Shown one piece after another: positions 20,403-29,268 of a stretch of 64,000 nt of DNA. A program made the translations under genes and the position numbers. The number at the start of each line of letters is the position of its first letter. Position 1 is the stretch's first letter. The stretch lies in NCBI RefSeq assembly GCF_018199995.1, contig NZ_CP073578.1, positions 992,001-1,056,000 of the forward strand, written 5' to 3'. The notes beneath the pieces were generated by a model. That model was given only the letters and a program-made list of their open reading frames with translations, ran no database searches and was not told where the DNA came from. Source of the DNA: Photobacterium sp. GJ3 (GTDB lineage Bacteria; Pseudomonadota; Gammaproteobacteria; Enterobacterales; Vibrionaceae).

Positions 20403-20888
20403 TTACAGGCAACATTTTTTAAATTTCTTCCCGCTGCCACAAGGGCAAGGGTCGTTTCTGCCTGTTTTCTCGTCTGCTTTCGGGGAAGGGTATTCGCCGT
20501 CGATGTAGAACCATTGCAGCTGGTTCCCGACCGTTTCCCGTAAAAAGCGTGAATTCTCGTGCAAACAGCACTCCTCGCCCTGTTCACGATAAAAGGCCTT
20601 GAATTCAACGTATCCCTCGGTATTGCTGGCAAGACTGCTGCCAAGGACTTCCAGGCCCAGCCATTCACTGTGAATGGACTCAGCAATAGCATCACGATAC
20701 TGCCCTGCCTCACAACTGGGGTGATAGGTATTCACAACAAAATCAACCAGTCCCAGTACATGCGCACTGTAACGCGCCCGCATCAGCTGCTCCGGGTGGC
20801 TCGCAGCTGATGGGTTAAGATGGACGGGAGCACAGCAGGTTTCGAGTGGTTTTCGGCTGCCGCAGGGGCAAACAGTTGTATCTTTCAT
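20403..20888 (-). CDS. ychJ: YchJ family SEC-C protein
   Basis: A 161-residue cytoplasmic protein of the YchJ/UPF0225 family, of unknown function. It has two cysteine clusters that likely bind zinc: [13 protein letters not shown] at the N-terminus and a SEC-C motif [16 protein letters not shown] at the C-terminus. An NTF2-like domain lies between (about 35-135, with [11 protein letters not shown] and VEFKAFYRE). It starts 3 bp after the EAL-HDOD gene on the same strand, so it is probably cotranslated with it. Confidence 0.93.
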   Translation of the reverse strand: MKDTTVCPCGSRKPLETCCAPVHLNPSAASHPEQLMRARYSAHVLGLVDFVVNTYHPSCEAGQYRDAIAESIHSEWLGLEVLGSSLASNTEGYVEFKAFYREQGEECCLHENSRFLRETVGNQLQWFYIDGEYPSPKADEKTGRNDPCPCGSGKKFKKCCL

Positions 20889-20891
20889 GGG

Positions 20892-22106
20892 TTATTGCAG
20901 TTCTTCAATGCGGGTGACCCATTCTACGGATTCCAGATAGCGCTTCGCAACGTTTTCGTTTTGCAATCCCAGCTGTTTGCACATCGCATCAACCTGCGAC
21001 CAGTCTGCCTGATCGTAAGCACAGACGAGTGACAACAGATATCCCAGCTCACCATTGCGCTGAATCAGCGCATCCTGAATAGTGATATCCAGTGGCAGCA
21101 TCGGGATCAGCACATCCATCGGCTGATCCAGTAATGAATCCAGCATGGAAAACAGGCCGGTCAGAAAGGCACGGTTACTGTTGAGTTTCGGAGAGATGTC
21201 CTCGGCCAGTAACTCACACAAATGCGCACGCTGTAAGGACAGGCAATATAAGGATGGTGGCTTGTTTTTGGTGACATGGGAGGTCGCGACAAAACTGATA
21301 AACCGGCGTAACCTTTCCTGTCCCAGATAAACCAGTGCCTGTTTGAACGATGAGATTGGTACGGCCCGGTTTGAAGTTATCGCATTGACGTGCCGGAGCA
21401 ATTTATAAGAAAGAGATAAATCGGTCGCGATGACTTCTTCGGCGGCGTCGAAATTCACATCGTCCTGACAGATTTGCTGATACAGCCGGAGTGTTGTCAG
21501 TGCGGAGGGGCTGAGGGTTTTTTGCTGCATCATTTCAGGTCTGCTGAAGAAATAGCCCTGAAACAAATGAAACCCCGCAGCTTTTGCTTCCTGAAATTCC
21601 GCATACGTTTCTACTTTTTCTGCCAGAAACTGAATGGGTTTGTCCTGATGACGTCGAATAAAAAAGCGTGCTTTTTCAATCGGTGTCAATTGCAGATCAA
21701 ATTTCACAATATGGACGAAAGGCAGAAATCGGTTCCATTCCACACTCGGATTAAAATCATCCAGTGCGATGAGAAATCCGCGTTGGAACAAGTCTTTGAC
21801 GGTCGTCAGTAAAGCTTCTGAGGGGGTGCAGTCTTCCAGTACTTCAATGACGAAGCTGTTTGACGGGAACAGTAGAGGTGTACCTTGCAGCAGGCTTTTT
21901 TCAGGAAAATTGACGAATGCCAGCTTTCCACCACAGATGTCGTTTGAACCGTTCGAAAAAAAATTATCTAAAAGCAGGCGATTCGTCGCCTCTTCCGAAG
22001 GAACATTGGGAAAACAGTTCTTGGGACCGTCTCTGAAAAGCAATTCATAGCCAATGGTGGCTTTGTCTCGGTCTAATACGGGCTGTCTCGCAAGATAAGA
22101 ATACAT
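20892..22106 (-). CDS. EAL-HDOD domain regulatory protein
   Basis: A 404-residue cytoplasmic protein with an N-terminal EAL-like domain (about 1-190) and a C-terminal HDOD domain (about 195-400), an architecture shared with the CdgJ/YuxH group. In CdgJ of V. cholerae this type affects motility. The entry block YSYLARQPVLDRDKATIGYE leads to LLFRDG. The canonical EAL signature is EVL (residues 88-90) and several metal ligands of active phosphodiesterases are not obvious, so c-di-GMP hydrolysis is doubtful. The start at 22106 is preferred because homologues begin MYSYxARQP; two upstream in-frame ATGs exist, and none has a good ribosome site. Confidence 0.85.
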   Translation of the reverse strand: MYSYLARQPVLDRDKATIGYELLFRDGPKNCFPNVPSEEATNRLLLDNFFSNGSNDICGGKLAFVNFPEKSLLQGTPLLFPSNSFVIEVLEDCTPSEALLTTVKDLFQRGFLIALDDFNPSVEWNRFLPFVHIVKFDLQLTPIEKARFFIRRHQDKPIQFLAEKVETYAEFQEAKAAGFHLFQGYFFSRPEMMQQKTLSPSALTTLRLYQQICQDDVNFDAAEEVIATDLSLSYKLLRHVNAITSNRAVPISSFKQALVYLGQERLRRFISFVATSHVTKNKPPSLYCLSLQRAHLCELLAEDISPKLNSNRAFLTGLFSMLDSLLDQPMDVLIPMLPLDITIQDALIQRNGELGYLLSLVCAYDQADWSQVDAMCKQLGLQNENVAKRYLESVEWVTRIEELQ

Positions 22107-22410
22107 AGTATCAGTACTGTTTATGGTTATGTTGGCGAGGGGTTGCAAAGCCAGAAGTCCTTGTTGATGAGTCATCCGCATGACAGGGGTAGTCCATTAG
22201 ATTACTTATAATTATCATTGATAGGTAATATTCGCAGCAGAACTTTCCACCGGATGTGAACTATCGCTGAGAAATTACGCGCCTTGTGATCTTCAGCCCA
22301 AAAGATGTGTTGGATAAATAAAAATAATCAGCACATCTGAAGGGACAACAGAAAGTATAATGGTCAATGATTGAGCTGATGAATGCCAGTGGCATGACTT
22401 TCATGTCATC

Positions 22411-23142
22411 TCAGGCTGCCTGAAATCGTCTGGTTTCAAGGTGATTCCCATCGGGTGTGCAGACGAGTACCGAACCCTGATCATACCAATCCCCCAAGAC
22501 AATTCGTGTGGCCTGTTGATGGTCCACCTGAAGGGCATGGACAGCAGGGCGGTGCGTGTGTCCGTGGATCATGTGCTTCACCTGAGTTTGACGCATCAAA
22601 TCAACGACGGCTTCAGGTGTAACATCCATGATCGCATCTGCTTTCATTTGATTCGTATTGCTGCTGTCGGCTCTCATTTTGCGACCAACAGCCTGTCGCC
22701 ATGACAGGGGGAGTCGCAGAAACAGCCATTGAATCAGTGGATTGTGGACCTTTTTTCGATAGCGCTGATAACTTTCATCCCGTGTACACAGCGTATCGCC
22801 GTGAAGGATTAAGGTTGGGGTGCCATATAAGTCAATGACCGTGTGTTCGGGTAAGAGCGTCACACCAGTTTCGCGGCTGAATTGTTTGCCGATCAAAAAA
22901 TCCCGGTTGCCGTGGATAAAAAAGCAGGGGACACCCGCATCCGTCAGCGTTTTGAACGCCTCAGTAATCTGCCGGTGAAAGGGAGTTTCATCGTCGTCAC
23001 CAATCCACATCTCAAACAGATCACCCAGCACGTACAGTGCTTCGCATTGGGTGGCTTCTTCAGACAGAAATCGAAGGAAACAATTCGTAATATCGGGGCG
23101 ATCTGCACTCAAATGCAAATCTGCAATAAAGCAAGTGGTCAT
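22411..23142 (-). CDS. lpxH: LpxH, UDP-2,3-diacylglucosamine pyrophosphohydrolase
   Basis: A 243-residue Mn-dependent metallophosphoesterase that makes lipid X from UDP-2,3-diacylglucosamine at the inner membrane (lipid A pathway). The five metallophosphatase motifs are present in order: FIADLHLSADRPD, GDLFEMWIGDDD, HGNRDFLIG, ILHGDTLCTRDESYQ and MIHGHTHRPAVH. The start MTTCFIADLH at 23142 matches the family; the upstream 12 in-frame codons are not conserved. It lies 48 bp after ppiB on the same strand, as in E. coli (ppiB-lpxH). Confidence 0.97.
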   Translation of the reverse strand: MTTCFIADLHLSADRPDITNCFLRFLSEEATQCEALYVLGDLFEMWIGDDDETPFHRQITEAFKTLTDAGVPCFFIHGNRDFLIGKQFSRETGVTLLPEHTVIDLYGTPTLILHGDTLCTRDESYQRYRKKVHNPLIQWLFLRLPLSWRQAVGRKMRADSSNTNQMKADAIMDVTPEAVVDLMRQTQVKHMIHGHTHRPAVHALQVDHQQATRIVLGDWYDQGSVLVCTPDGNHLETRRFQAA

Positions 23143-23190
23143 AGCATCCAAAAGAACGTGACCGGTGAACCCGGCCACGAACAGAGTATT

Positions 23191-23688
23191 TTATTCTTCG
23201 ATGGTGACGGAGTTGATCACCACTTCTTCAACGGGTACGTCCTGATGAACATAACCCCAGTTGCCGGTTGCAACGGCTTTGATTTTGTTCACAACATCCA
23301 TGCCTTCAACCACTTCGCCAAATACACAGTAACCCCAGCCGTCTGGCGTCTCTGATTTGAAGTCCAGAAAGTTGTTGTCGTTCACGTTAATGAAGAACTG
23401 AGAGCTGGCTGAATGTGGTTCCATAGTGCGAGCCATCGCGATGGTACCCGTTTTGTTGCTCAGGCCGTTGCTTGCTTCATTTTTGATCGGATCGCGGGTT
23501 TCTTTCTCAACCATACCGGAAGCCATGCCGCCGCCCTGGATCATGAAGCCGTCAATCACACGGTGGAACAGGGTGCCATTGTAAAAACCATCACGGCAAT
23601 ATTGCAGGAAGTTGGCGCTGGTTTCTGGTGCTTTTTCTGAGTTCAGCTGAATTTTAATGTCACCAAAAGTGGTGTGAAGCGTTACCAT
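23191..23688 (-). CDS. ppiB: PpiB, cytoplasmic cyclophilin
   Basis: A 165-residue peptidyl-prolyl cis-trans isomerase. The cyclophilin core [19 protein letters not shown], then [20 protein letters not shown] and the active-site tryptophan region [19 protein letters not shown] are present. There is no signal peptide, which separates it from periplasmic PpiA. It is divergent from cysS across a 282 bp gap and cotranscribed with lpxH. Confidence 0.97.
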   Translation of the reverse strand: MVTLHTTFGDIKIQLNSEKAPETSANFLQYCRDGFYNGTLFHRVIDGFMIQGGGMASGMVEKETRDPIKNEASNGLSNKTGTIAMARTMEPHSASSQFFINVNDNNFLDFKSETPDGWGYCVFGEVVEGMDVVNKIKAVATGNWGYVHQDVPVEEVVINSVTIEE

Positions 23689-23970
23689 GAGCTTATCCTT
23701 AACTGGAGTGTATTGCTTTAAACCCTGAATTCTAACGAACTAAGTCAAAGCGTCAATACACGTTGAACGGGCTGATTTTATCCCTTTAACTATAGAAGAG
23801 CGTTCTGAGAGGTAAAATCAGGCCGAAAACTCAGCGAACATCTGAGCCCGGAAGCGCTTGGGCACCGGACAGTAAAAGATGAAGTGGCCTGACTGCACCT
23901 AGCATCTTGAGGACACATGAGTATAATCAGTCCTTTGAATCGTAACCCCGAAAATGAGTAATTATCAGAC

Positions 23971-25350
23971 ATGTTAAAGATCTATAACTCACTGACTCGA
24001 CAAAAAGAGGAATTTAAACCCATCGTGCCTGGCAAGGTCGGCATGTACGTCTGTGGGGTTACAATTTACGATTTATGTCACATCGGCCACGGTCGGACTT
24101 TTGTCGCGTTCGACGTGGTGTCGCGCTACTTGCGTTACAGCGGTTATGATCTGACGTTCGTCCGTAATATCACAGATATTGATGACAAAATCATCAAGCG
24201 AGCAGCAGAGAACGGCGAGAGCTGCGATATGCTCACAGAGCGTCTGATTGGTGAAATGTACGCCGATTTTGATGCGCTGGGTATGGCGCGTCCGGACGTT
24301 GAACCGCGGGCAACCAATTTTATTGCTGAGATTATTGCGCTGTGTGAGCGTTTGATCGAACGCGGTTTTGCTTATGTGGCAGACAATGGCGATGTCATGT
24401 TTGAAGTCAGTAAATACGACGAATACGGCCAACTGTCTGGCCAGGATCTGGAACAGCTGCAGGCCGGTGCGCGTGTTGATATCGAGACCGCGAAACGCAG
24501 CCCGCTGGACTTTGTGCTGTGGAAAATGTCCAAGCCGGGTGAACCCACCTGGGAATCGCCTTGGGGACCGGGTCGTCCGGGCTGGCACATTGAATGTTCA
24601 GCCATGAACTCAGCGATTCTGGGCGATCACTTTGATATTCACGGTGGTGGTTCAGATCTTCAATTCCCGCACCATGAAAACGAAATCGCTCAGTCTTGCT
24701 GCGCCCACGGCACCCAGTATGTAAATACTTGGATGCACAGCGGAATGGTGATGGTTGATCGCGAAAAAATGTCTAAGTCTCTGGGGAATTTCTTCACGAT
24801 TCGCGATGTTCTGAATCATTATGATGCAGAAACCGTGCGTTATTTCCTGATGTCGGGCCATTACCGCAGCCAGTTGAATTACAGCGAGGATAACCTCAAG
24901 CAGGCACGTTCAGCGCTGGAACGTCTGTACACGGCGTTGCGTGGTCTGGACAGCACGGTTGCAGCGGCGGGTGGTGAAGCATTTGTTGAGCGTTTTAAAG
25001 CGTCAATGGATGACGATTTCAATACCCCGGAAGCGTATTCAGTACTGTTCGATATGGCGCGCGAAACCAACCGACTGAAAGCGGAAGATCTGACGGCTGC
25101 GTCTGCGCTGGGTGCGCGCTTGCGTGAACTGGGCGAAGTGCTGGGCCTGCTGGCTCAGGATCCGGAAACCTTCCTGCAAAGTGGTGCGAAGCAAGATGAT
25201 GTCGCTGAAATCGAATCACTGATTCAGCAGCGTCTGGATGCCCGTGCTGCGAAAGATTGGGCTGCAGCGGATGCCGCGCGTGACAAGCTGACTGAAATGG
25301 GGATCATTCTTGAAGATGGTCCGCAGGGGACAACCTGGCGTCGAAAATAA
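23971..25350 (+). CDS. cysS: Cysteinyl-tRNA synthetase
   Basis: A 459-residue class Ia synthetase (E. coli CysRS is 461). The zinc-binding Cys in [22 protein letters not shown] contains the HIGH signature, the remaining zinc ligands lie in WHIECSAM and FPHHENE, and KMSKS is in [16 protein letters not shown] and C-terminal anticodon domains follow. The ppiB-cysS divergent pair is conserved in enterics. A candidate -10 (TATAAT, 23922-23927) lies upstream without a convincing -35. A terminator follows. Confidence 0.98.
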   Translation: MLKIYNSLTRQKEEFKPIVPGKVGMYVCGVTIYDLCHIGHGRTFVAFDVVSRYLRYSGYDLTFVRNITDIDDKIIKRAAENGESCDMLTERLIGEMYADFDALGMARPDVEPRATNFIAEIIALCERLIERGFAYVADNGDVMFEVSKYDEYGQLSGQDLEQLQAGARVDIETAKRSPLDFVLWKMSKPGEPTWESPWGPGRPGWHIECSAMNSAILGDHFDIHGGGSDLQFPHHENEIAQSCCAHGTQYVNTWMHSGMVMVDREKMSKSLGNFFTIRDVLNHYDAETVRYFLMSGHYRSQLNYSEDNLKQARSALERLYTALRGLDSTVAAAGGEAFVERFKASMDDDFNTPEAYSVLFDMARETNRLKAEDLTAASALGARLRELGEVLGLLAQDPETFLQSGAKQDDVAEIESLIQQRLDARAAKDWAAADAARDKLTEMGIILEDGPQGTTWRRK

Positions 25351-25386
25351 GGTGTCACTGTTCCTGAGTGCATAAAATGAGACAGA

Positions 25387-25418
25387 AAAGAGCCACGAGA
25401 ATTCAGTGGCTCTTTTTT
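25387..25418 (+). terminator. Terminator of cysS
   Basis: AAAGAGCCAC (25387-25396) and GTGGCTCTTT (25406-25415) form a 10 bp stem with a 9 nt loop and a T run. Confidence 0.92.
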
Positions 25419-25687
25419 TATGCTTATTTCCGGGAAATGCTAGGTTTTTCAATCAGAAAATTTTCAGCCTGTTTGTTTTTTGCTCTTATTAACTCATTCA
25501 TAAATAAAATGAAGTGCTCTCACATCAGATTCTGTCCTGAAAAAACACTGCTAATAATGAACTTCTTTGTAAATGAGCTGATTTTTGCATGCGTATCTTG
25601 ATGTATTTTGCAAAACCCTAAAACTTTCCTTTCATATAATGATTCACCGCTAGAGTTACGTTTACAGATAACCAGCGGATATTCGTG
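25419..25687. other. AT-rich intergenic region before the oxygenase cluster
   Basis: With the terminator this makes a gap of about 340 bp between cysS and the accessory cluster. A TATAAT at 25635-25640 may be the cluster's -10, but the nearest TTGCAA lies 21 bp upstream, too far for a standard promoter. No gene is seen. Confidence 0.5.
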
Positions 25688-27532
25688 ATGAAAAGAAGGT
25701 CTTTTTTAAAAGGTCTGGCTGGCGTGGCGATGACACCGGTCAGTCGTTATGCCTTTCCTTCGCCCGTATCCACCTCATTTCCCCAGAGCATTATGGATGC
25801 ACATCTCACCGACCAGTCTGGTGAGTTGTCTTTGCTGTACGGGCAGTTGCCGGGTGACATGTTCGGGCATGTCTTTTTTGCGGAGGGCATCCCACTGGAA
25901 GAGGGGCATTTCACCCCCAGCGGTCGGGGAGCACTGACCCGGATTGATTTCCAGCCGAATGGCACCCCTCAGTTTACGCGTAAAATGATTCAGACGCCGT
26001 CTGTTCTCATGCAGCAGTCCATTGACAGCTGGCCGGATCGATTTCGCCTGCTGGGTGGCATGGTGCATTACAGCCCGACCATGGGGTTTGTGAATACATG
26101 CAATACTGCCCCGAATTATATGGGCAACAATCGCTTTGCGTTGAGTTTCGAAGGGGGTGTGCCCTATGAGTTTGATGCGATGTCGCTGGAGCTCATCACG
26201 CCGATTGGTCACTACGATGAATGGAAAAGCAGCCTGCCGCCTTTCATTGACGCACTTACGCCGGAAAAATGGTTATTTCCACAAGTGAGGACGACGGGAC
26301 ATCCTTATTTTGATCTGGAAACACAAGTGTGTTTCACCATCAATTACGGCGGCAATCTTGGCAACATTGGCACCGCAGAGGGTTTTGTTGACCTGATCCG
26401 CTGGGATCAACAGGGGGCACTCAAGCACTGGCAAGTGGTTGGCAGAGATGGCCGACCGGCGTTTATTGCTGCAACCGCGCACTCTCTGGGTGTCACCCGG
26501 CATCATATTCTGATTTTCGAAACGGCGGCCCAGGTCGAACCCCTGCGGATGATGGGCATTCGCAGTGTTGCACCGCAGCAGCACCGTACGCCGGTCTGGA
26601 TTATCCGCAAGAAAGATTTGAAAGCCGGAAACACACAGGTTGTCGCGGACTATCTTGAGCTGAATTTCGACACCTCTGATGTGATGTGTAACTACGATGA
26701 CCACGATGATGAAATCACGCTGTATGGCCAGTACTTGGGCGCCATGGATAAATCGGAGCCGCAATATCACTGGGAGCGATGCCAGTTCGGGGGCCGGGTG
26801 TCGGCGCGTATTGCCGGTTATCCGGCTGCACCGGTTGATGTGGGCGGACTGACCCGGACCCGGATTCAGGTCAAACCGGATCGCGTTCGCGAGATCCCCA
26901 CAGATTTCCGGCTGCTGCGTGATGATCAGCTGTTCTGGGACATGAATGACCCTGCGTATCAGGGGCATTTTCAGTTTCCTGAAACCTTTGAGCATATCTA
27001 CTGGGCCGCCGTCGGATACCGGCCTGAACATGTCGTGAAGCGGGTGGCCGATGCTTACAGCCAGTACCCGAATCGTTTCTACACCAACGACACCTTACCG
27101 CAGGAAACCCGACCTTCCGCTCTGGTTCATCTGGATTGCAACACCATGACGTTGACGGACGCTTATCAGTTTCCTGAAGACTGTGTCATGCGCACGCCCC
27201 AGTTTATGTCCAGGCCTGGTGCGAGCTCACAGCAGGATGGGTATGTGTTCACTGCAGTGGTGCGTCAGCAGCCGACGCAGGGGATCGGCAACGGGAAAGA
27301 GATCTGGTTGTTTGATGCTCAGAATCTGGCACAGGGACCCATGGCCATTTTAGGGCACCCTGCGCTGAATTTTGCCACCACCAATCATGCCCTTTGGGTG
27401 CCGGAGATTGGTCCGCGGCCAGACAACAGTTACCGGGCTGAGGTTGGTGACTTTTTCAGAAATCGTGCTGATGCGCACAGTCGTGCGGTCCGGGAAGTGA
27501 TCGAAACTCAGATCTTACCGCGGTTTGGCTAA
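25688..27532 (+). CDS. Tat-exported carotenoid-oxygenase-like protein
   Basis: A 614-residue product. The N-terminus KRRSFLKGLAGVAMTP is a twin-arginine signal, so export in folded form with metal bound is likely. The rest resembles the carotenoid cleavage oxygenase family (seven-bladed propeller with four iron-binding His): GDMFGHVFFAEG near 56-67, GHPYFD with His205, AHSLGVTRHHILIFE with His265, DDHDDEIT near 338-344 and NHALWVPEIG with His567. The third histidine is not at the place I expect relative to the NxYE-type motif (His339 is nearby), so activity or substrate may be unusual. GTG at 25685 directly precedes the ATG chosen. It is the first gene of a three-gene cluster. The true substrate is unknown. 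Confidence 0.8.
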   Translation: MKRRSFLKGLAGVAMTPVSRYAFPSPVSTSFPQSIMDAHLTDQSGELSLLYGQLPGDMFGHVFFAEGIPLEEGHFTPSGRGALTRIDFQPNGTPQFTRKMIQTPSVLMQQSIDSWPDRFRLLGGMVHYSPTMGFVNTCNTAPNYMGNNRFALSFEGGVPYEFDAMSLELITPIGHYDEWKSSLPPFIDALTPEKWLFPQVRTTGHPYFDLETQVCFTINYGGNLGNIGTAEGFVDLIRWDQQGALKHWQVVGRDGRPAFIAATAHSLGVTRHHILIFETAAQVEPLRMMGIRSVAPQQHRTPVWIIRKKDLKAGNTQVVADYLELNFDTSDVMCNYDDHDDEITLYGQYLGAMDKSEPQYHWERCQFGGRVSARIAGYPAAPVDVGGLTRTRIQVKPDRVREIPTDFRLLRDDQLFWDMNDPAYQGHFQFPETFEHIYWAAVGYRPEHVVKRVADAYSQYPNRFYTNDTLPQETRPSALVHLDCNTMTLTDAYQFPEDCVMRTPQFMSRPGASSQQDGYVFTAVVRQQPTQGIGNGKEIWLFDAQNLAQGPMAILGHPALNFATTNHALWVPEIGPRPDNSYRAEVGDFFRNRADAHSRAVREVIETQILPRFG

Positions 27533-27604
27533 GGAAAACGGCCCCTTCACTCGTCCGGCGGTTCAGACAAACGGAAGGGCACAACACAGAAAAGGGAAAT
27601 CCTC

Positions 27605-29212
27605 ATGAAAAAAATCGGACGTTCGTTGTTTGTGCTGGTGGCCGCCGTCGGTGTGGCTTTTGTGATTCAGTCCAGTGAGCCGGAGACAACCCTGACCAAT
27701 TATCAGGGCACTTATACCTGCCATCCGGGGGTGATTTATGATCCTGCCTCAGTCGAAGAAGTCGAGGCGATTGTGGCGTCAGCGCTGGCAGAAGGAAAAA
27801 CCGTGATGACGGGAAACCGTAAATTTGCCAGCCAGATTGATGCGGCCTGTGCCGGGGAAGGGCAGGTTCAGATTACCCTGAAGAATATGGATAAGATTGT
27901 CCATTTTGATGCCGTTCAAAAGCAAGTGACGGTAGAAGCAGGAATGCGATTTAACGACCTGAATGAATTTCTCCGCGCTCAGGGACTGGCGGTGAATATG
28001 GTCACTGAACTGGGAACCTTTACCATCGGCGGCATGCTGGGCAGTGGGACTCATGGCTCGACGCTGGAAAAGCCCAGCAATATGCTGGCTGATTATGTGA
28101 CGGCCATGAAAGTGGTGGACGGACAAGGGCAGGCCCGTGTCCTGACGGGTGATTTACTGAATGCGGCCCGGGTGAACCTAGGGGTGCTCGGCGTGGTGGT
28201 GGAAGTCACCCTGCAGCTGGAAGACGCGTTTAAGGTCAGGGCAAGCGTGAATGGCTATCGGAGTGATGACGGACTGGAAGATCAGGTGCTGGACATTGCT
28301 CGCAGTCATTATTCGGCCAATATCGCCTGGTTTCCCGGTCTGGGCCGCTATACCACAACCATTTATGAACCGGTGCCTTTAGAAACACCGGGAAATGCTT
28401 ATAACGCGCAGGCGGATGTATCGGATCTGGAGGAGTTTTTCTTCGGCCTGCTGTTCAATGCGGCTCATGAGTTTCCGGGGAGCGGACTGCAGTGTCTGGC
28501 GGCTTCTGCCCGGTATCAGGCCAGAGCGGACTCTTATTTCCGGGATCTGGAGACAGGCCGGAAAGTGAGTGATCCGGTCGGGTATTCAGATCAGATGCAG
28601 TATTTCAAATGTAAAGATCCGAACCGCTGTATCTGGGACCGGTTGCCGATTGCGTTACAGGAAGTGGCGATTGATATCGAGCAATTACCGGACTGGATCC
28701 GGGATGTTCGCCAGATCGTTGCGGCTCACCCCAAAACTTGTTTCCCATTAAATGGGATCTATTTCCGCTTTGGTCAGGCTTCGAAAAGTTATCTGGGGAT
28801 GAGTGCCGGACGGGATACAGCCTTTGTCGGCATCGAATATACCCTGCGTCAGGAAGGGAAGAAGGCCCCCAAAAATTACTTCGTGAATCTGGAAATCGAG
28901 CAGATGTCGCTGCGTAAATACGGTGCGCGGCCACACTGGGGCAAAAACTCGGTGGCGATCTTTGAAGACATGCCCTCCCGTTTCAATCGCTGGCCGGAAT
29001 TCCTGCAAGCCAAAGAGACATTGGATCCTTTCAATGTCTTTACCAATCCGTTCTGGCAGCGAGTCAGTGGGGAAATCCCGCTGGAGGATTATCTGACCCC
29101 CGGCTGTAACACACGCGGAGAGTGCTACTGCCAGACCGACGCACATTGCGACACCGGAACAAGCTGTCAGGCCGGTTTGTACTTTGAAGATGCACGGATT
29201 TGTCGTCCTTAA
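27605..29212 (+). CDS. Membrane-anchored FAD-linked sugar-lactone-oxidase-like protein
   Basis: A 535-residue flavoprotein of the PCMH/ALO group (L-gulonolactone, arabinonolactone and cholesterol oxidase relatives). Residues 7-22 form a signal anchor. The FAD domain spans about 40-210, with GGMLGSGTHGSTLE at about 142-155, where the family often binds FAD covalently to His. The C-terminal ALO signature ARPHWGKNSVAIFED is clear. Unusual for the family is a short C-terminal tail with six Cys in the last about 35 residues (CNTRGECYCQTDAHC and on), which should form disulfides outside the cytoplasm. It follows the oxygenase gene by 72 bp. Substrate unknown; the product side would be H2O2 or a reduced acceptor. 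Confidence 0.83.
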   Translation: MKKIGRSLFVLVAAVGVAFVIQSSEPETTLTNYQGTYTCHPGVIYDPASVEEVEAIVASALAEGKTVMTGNRKFASQIDAACAGEGQVQITLKNMDKIVHFDAVQKQVTVEAGMRFNDLNEFLRAQGLAVNMVTELGTFTIGGMLGSGTHGSTLEKPSNMLADYVTAMKVVDGQGQARVLTGDLLNAARVNLGVLGVVVEVTLQLEDAFKVRASVNGYRSDDGLEDQVLDIARSHYSANIAWFPGLGRYTTTIYEPVPLETPGNAYNAQADVSDLEEFFFGLLFNAAHEFPGSGLQCLAASARYQARADSYFRDLETGRKVSDPVGYSDQMQYFKCKDPNRCIWDRLPIALQEVAIDIEQLPDWIRDVRQIVAAHPKTCFPLNGIYFRFGQASKSYLGMSAGRDTAFVGIEYTLRQEGKKAPKNYFVNLEIEQMSLRKYGARPHWGKNSVAIFEDMPSRFNRWPEFLQAKETLDPFNVFTNPFWQRVSGEIPLEDYLTPGCNTRGECYCQTDAHCDTGTSCQAGLYFEDARICRP

Positions 29213-29218
29213 CCCTGT

Positions 29219-29250
29219 CACGGTGCGGCACGATGTTGTGCCGCACCGTG
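29219..29250 (+). promoter_or_regulatory. Perfect 13 bp intercistronic hairpin
   Basis: CACGGTGCGGCAC (29219-29231) and GTGCCGCACCGTG (29238-29250) pair without mismatch around a 6 nt loop, between the oxidase stop and the GGAG ribosome site of the next gene. No T run follows. It may protect the upstream mRNA, cause partial termination, or be an operator. Confidence 0.7.
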
Positions 29251-29268
29251 ACTGATGGAGGCAGCAGC

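Noticed and set aside
25612..25640. Standard sigma-70 promoter before the oxygenase cluster
   Set aside because: The TATAAT is good, but no -35 lies at 16-18 bp; the nearest candidate gives a 21 bp spacer.
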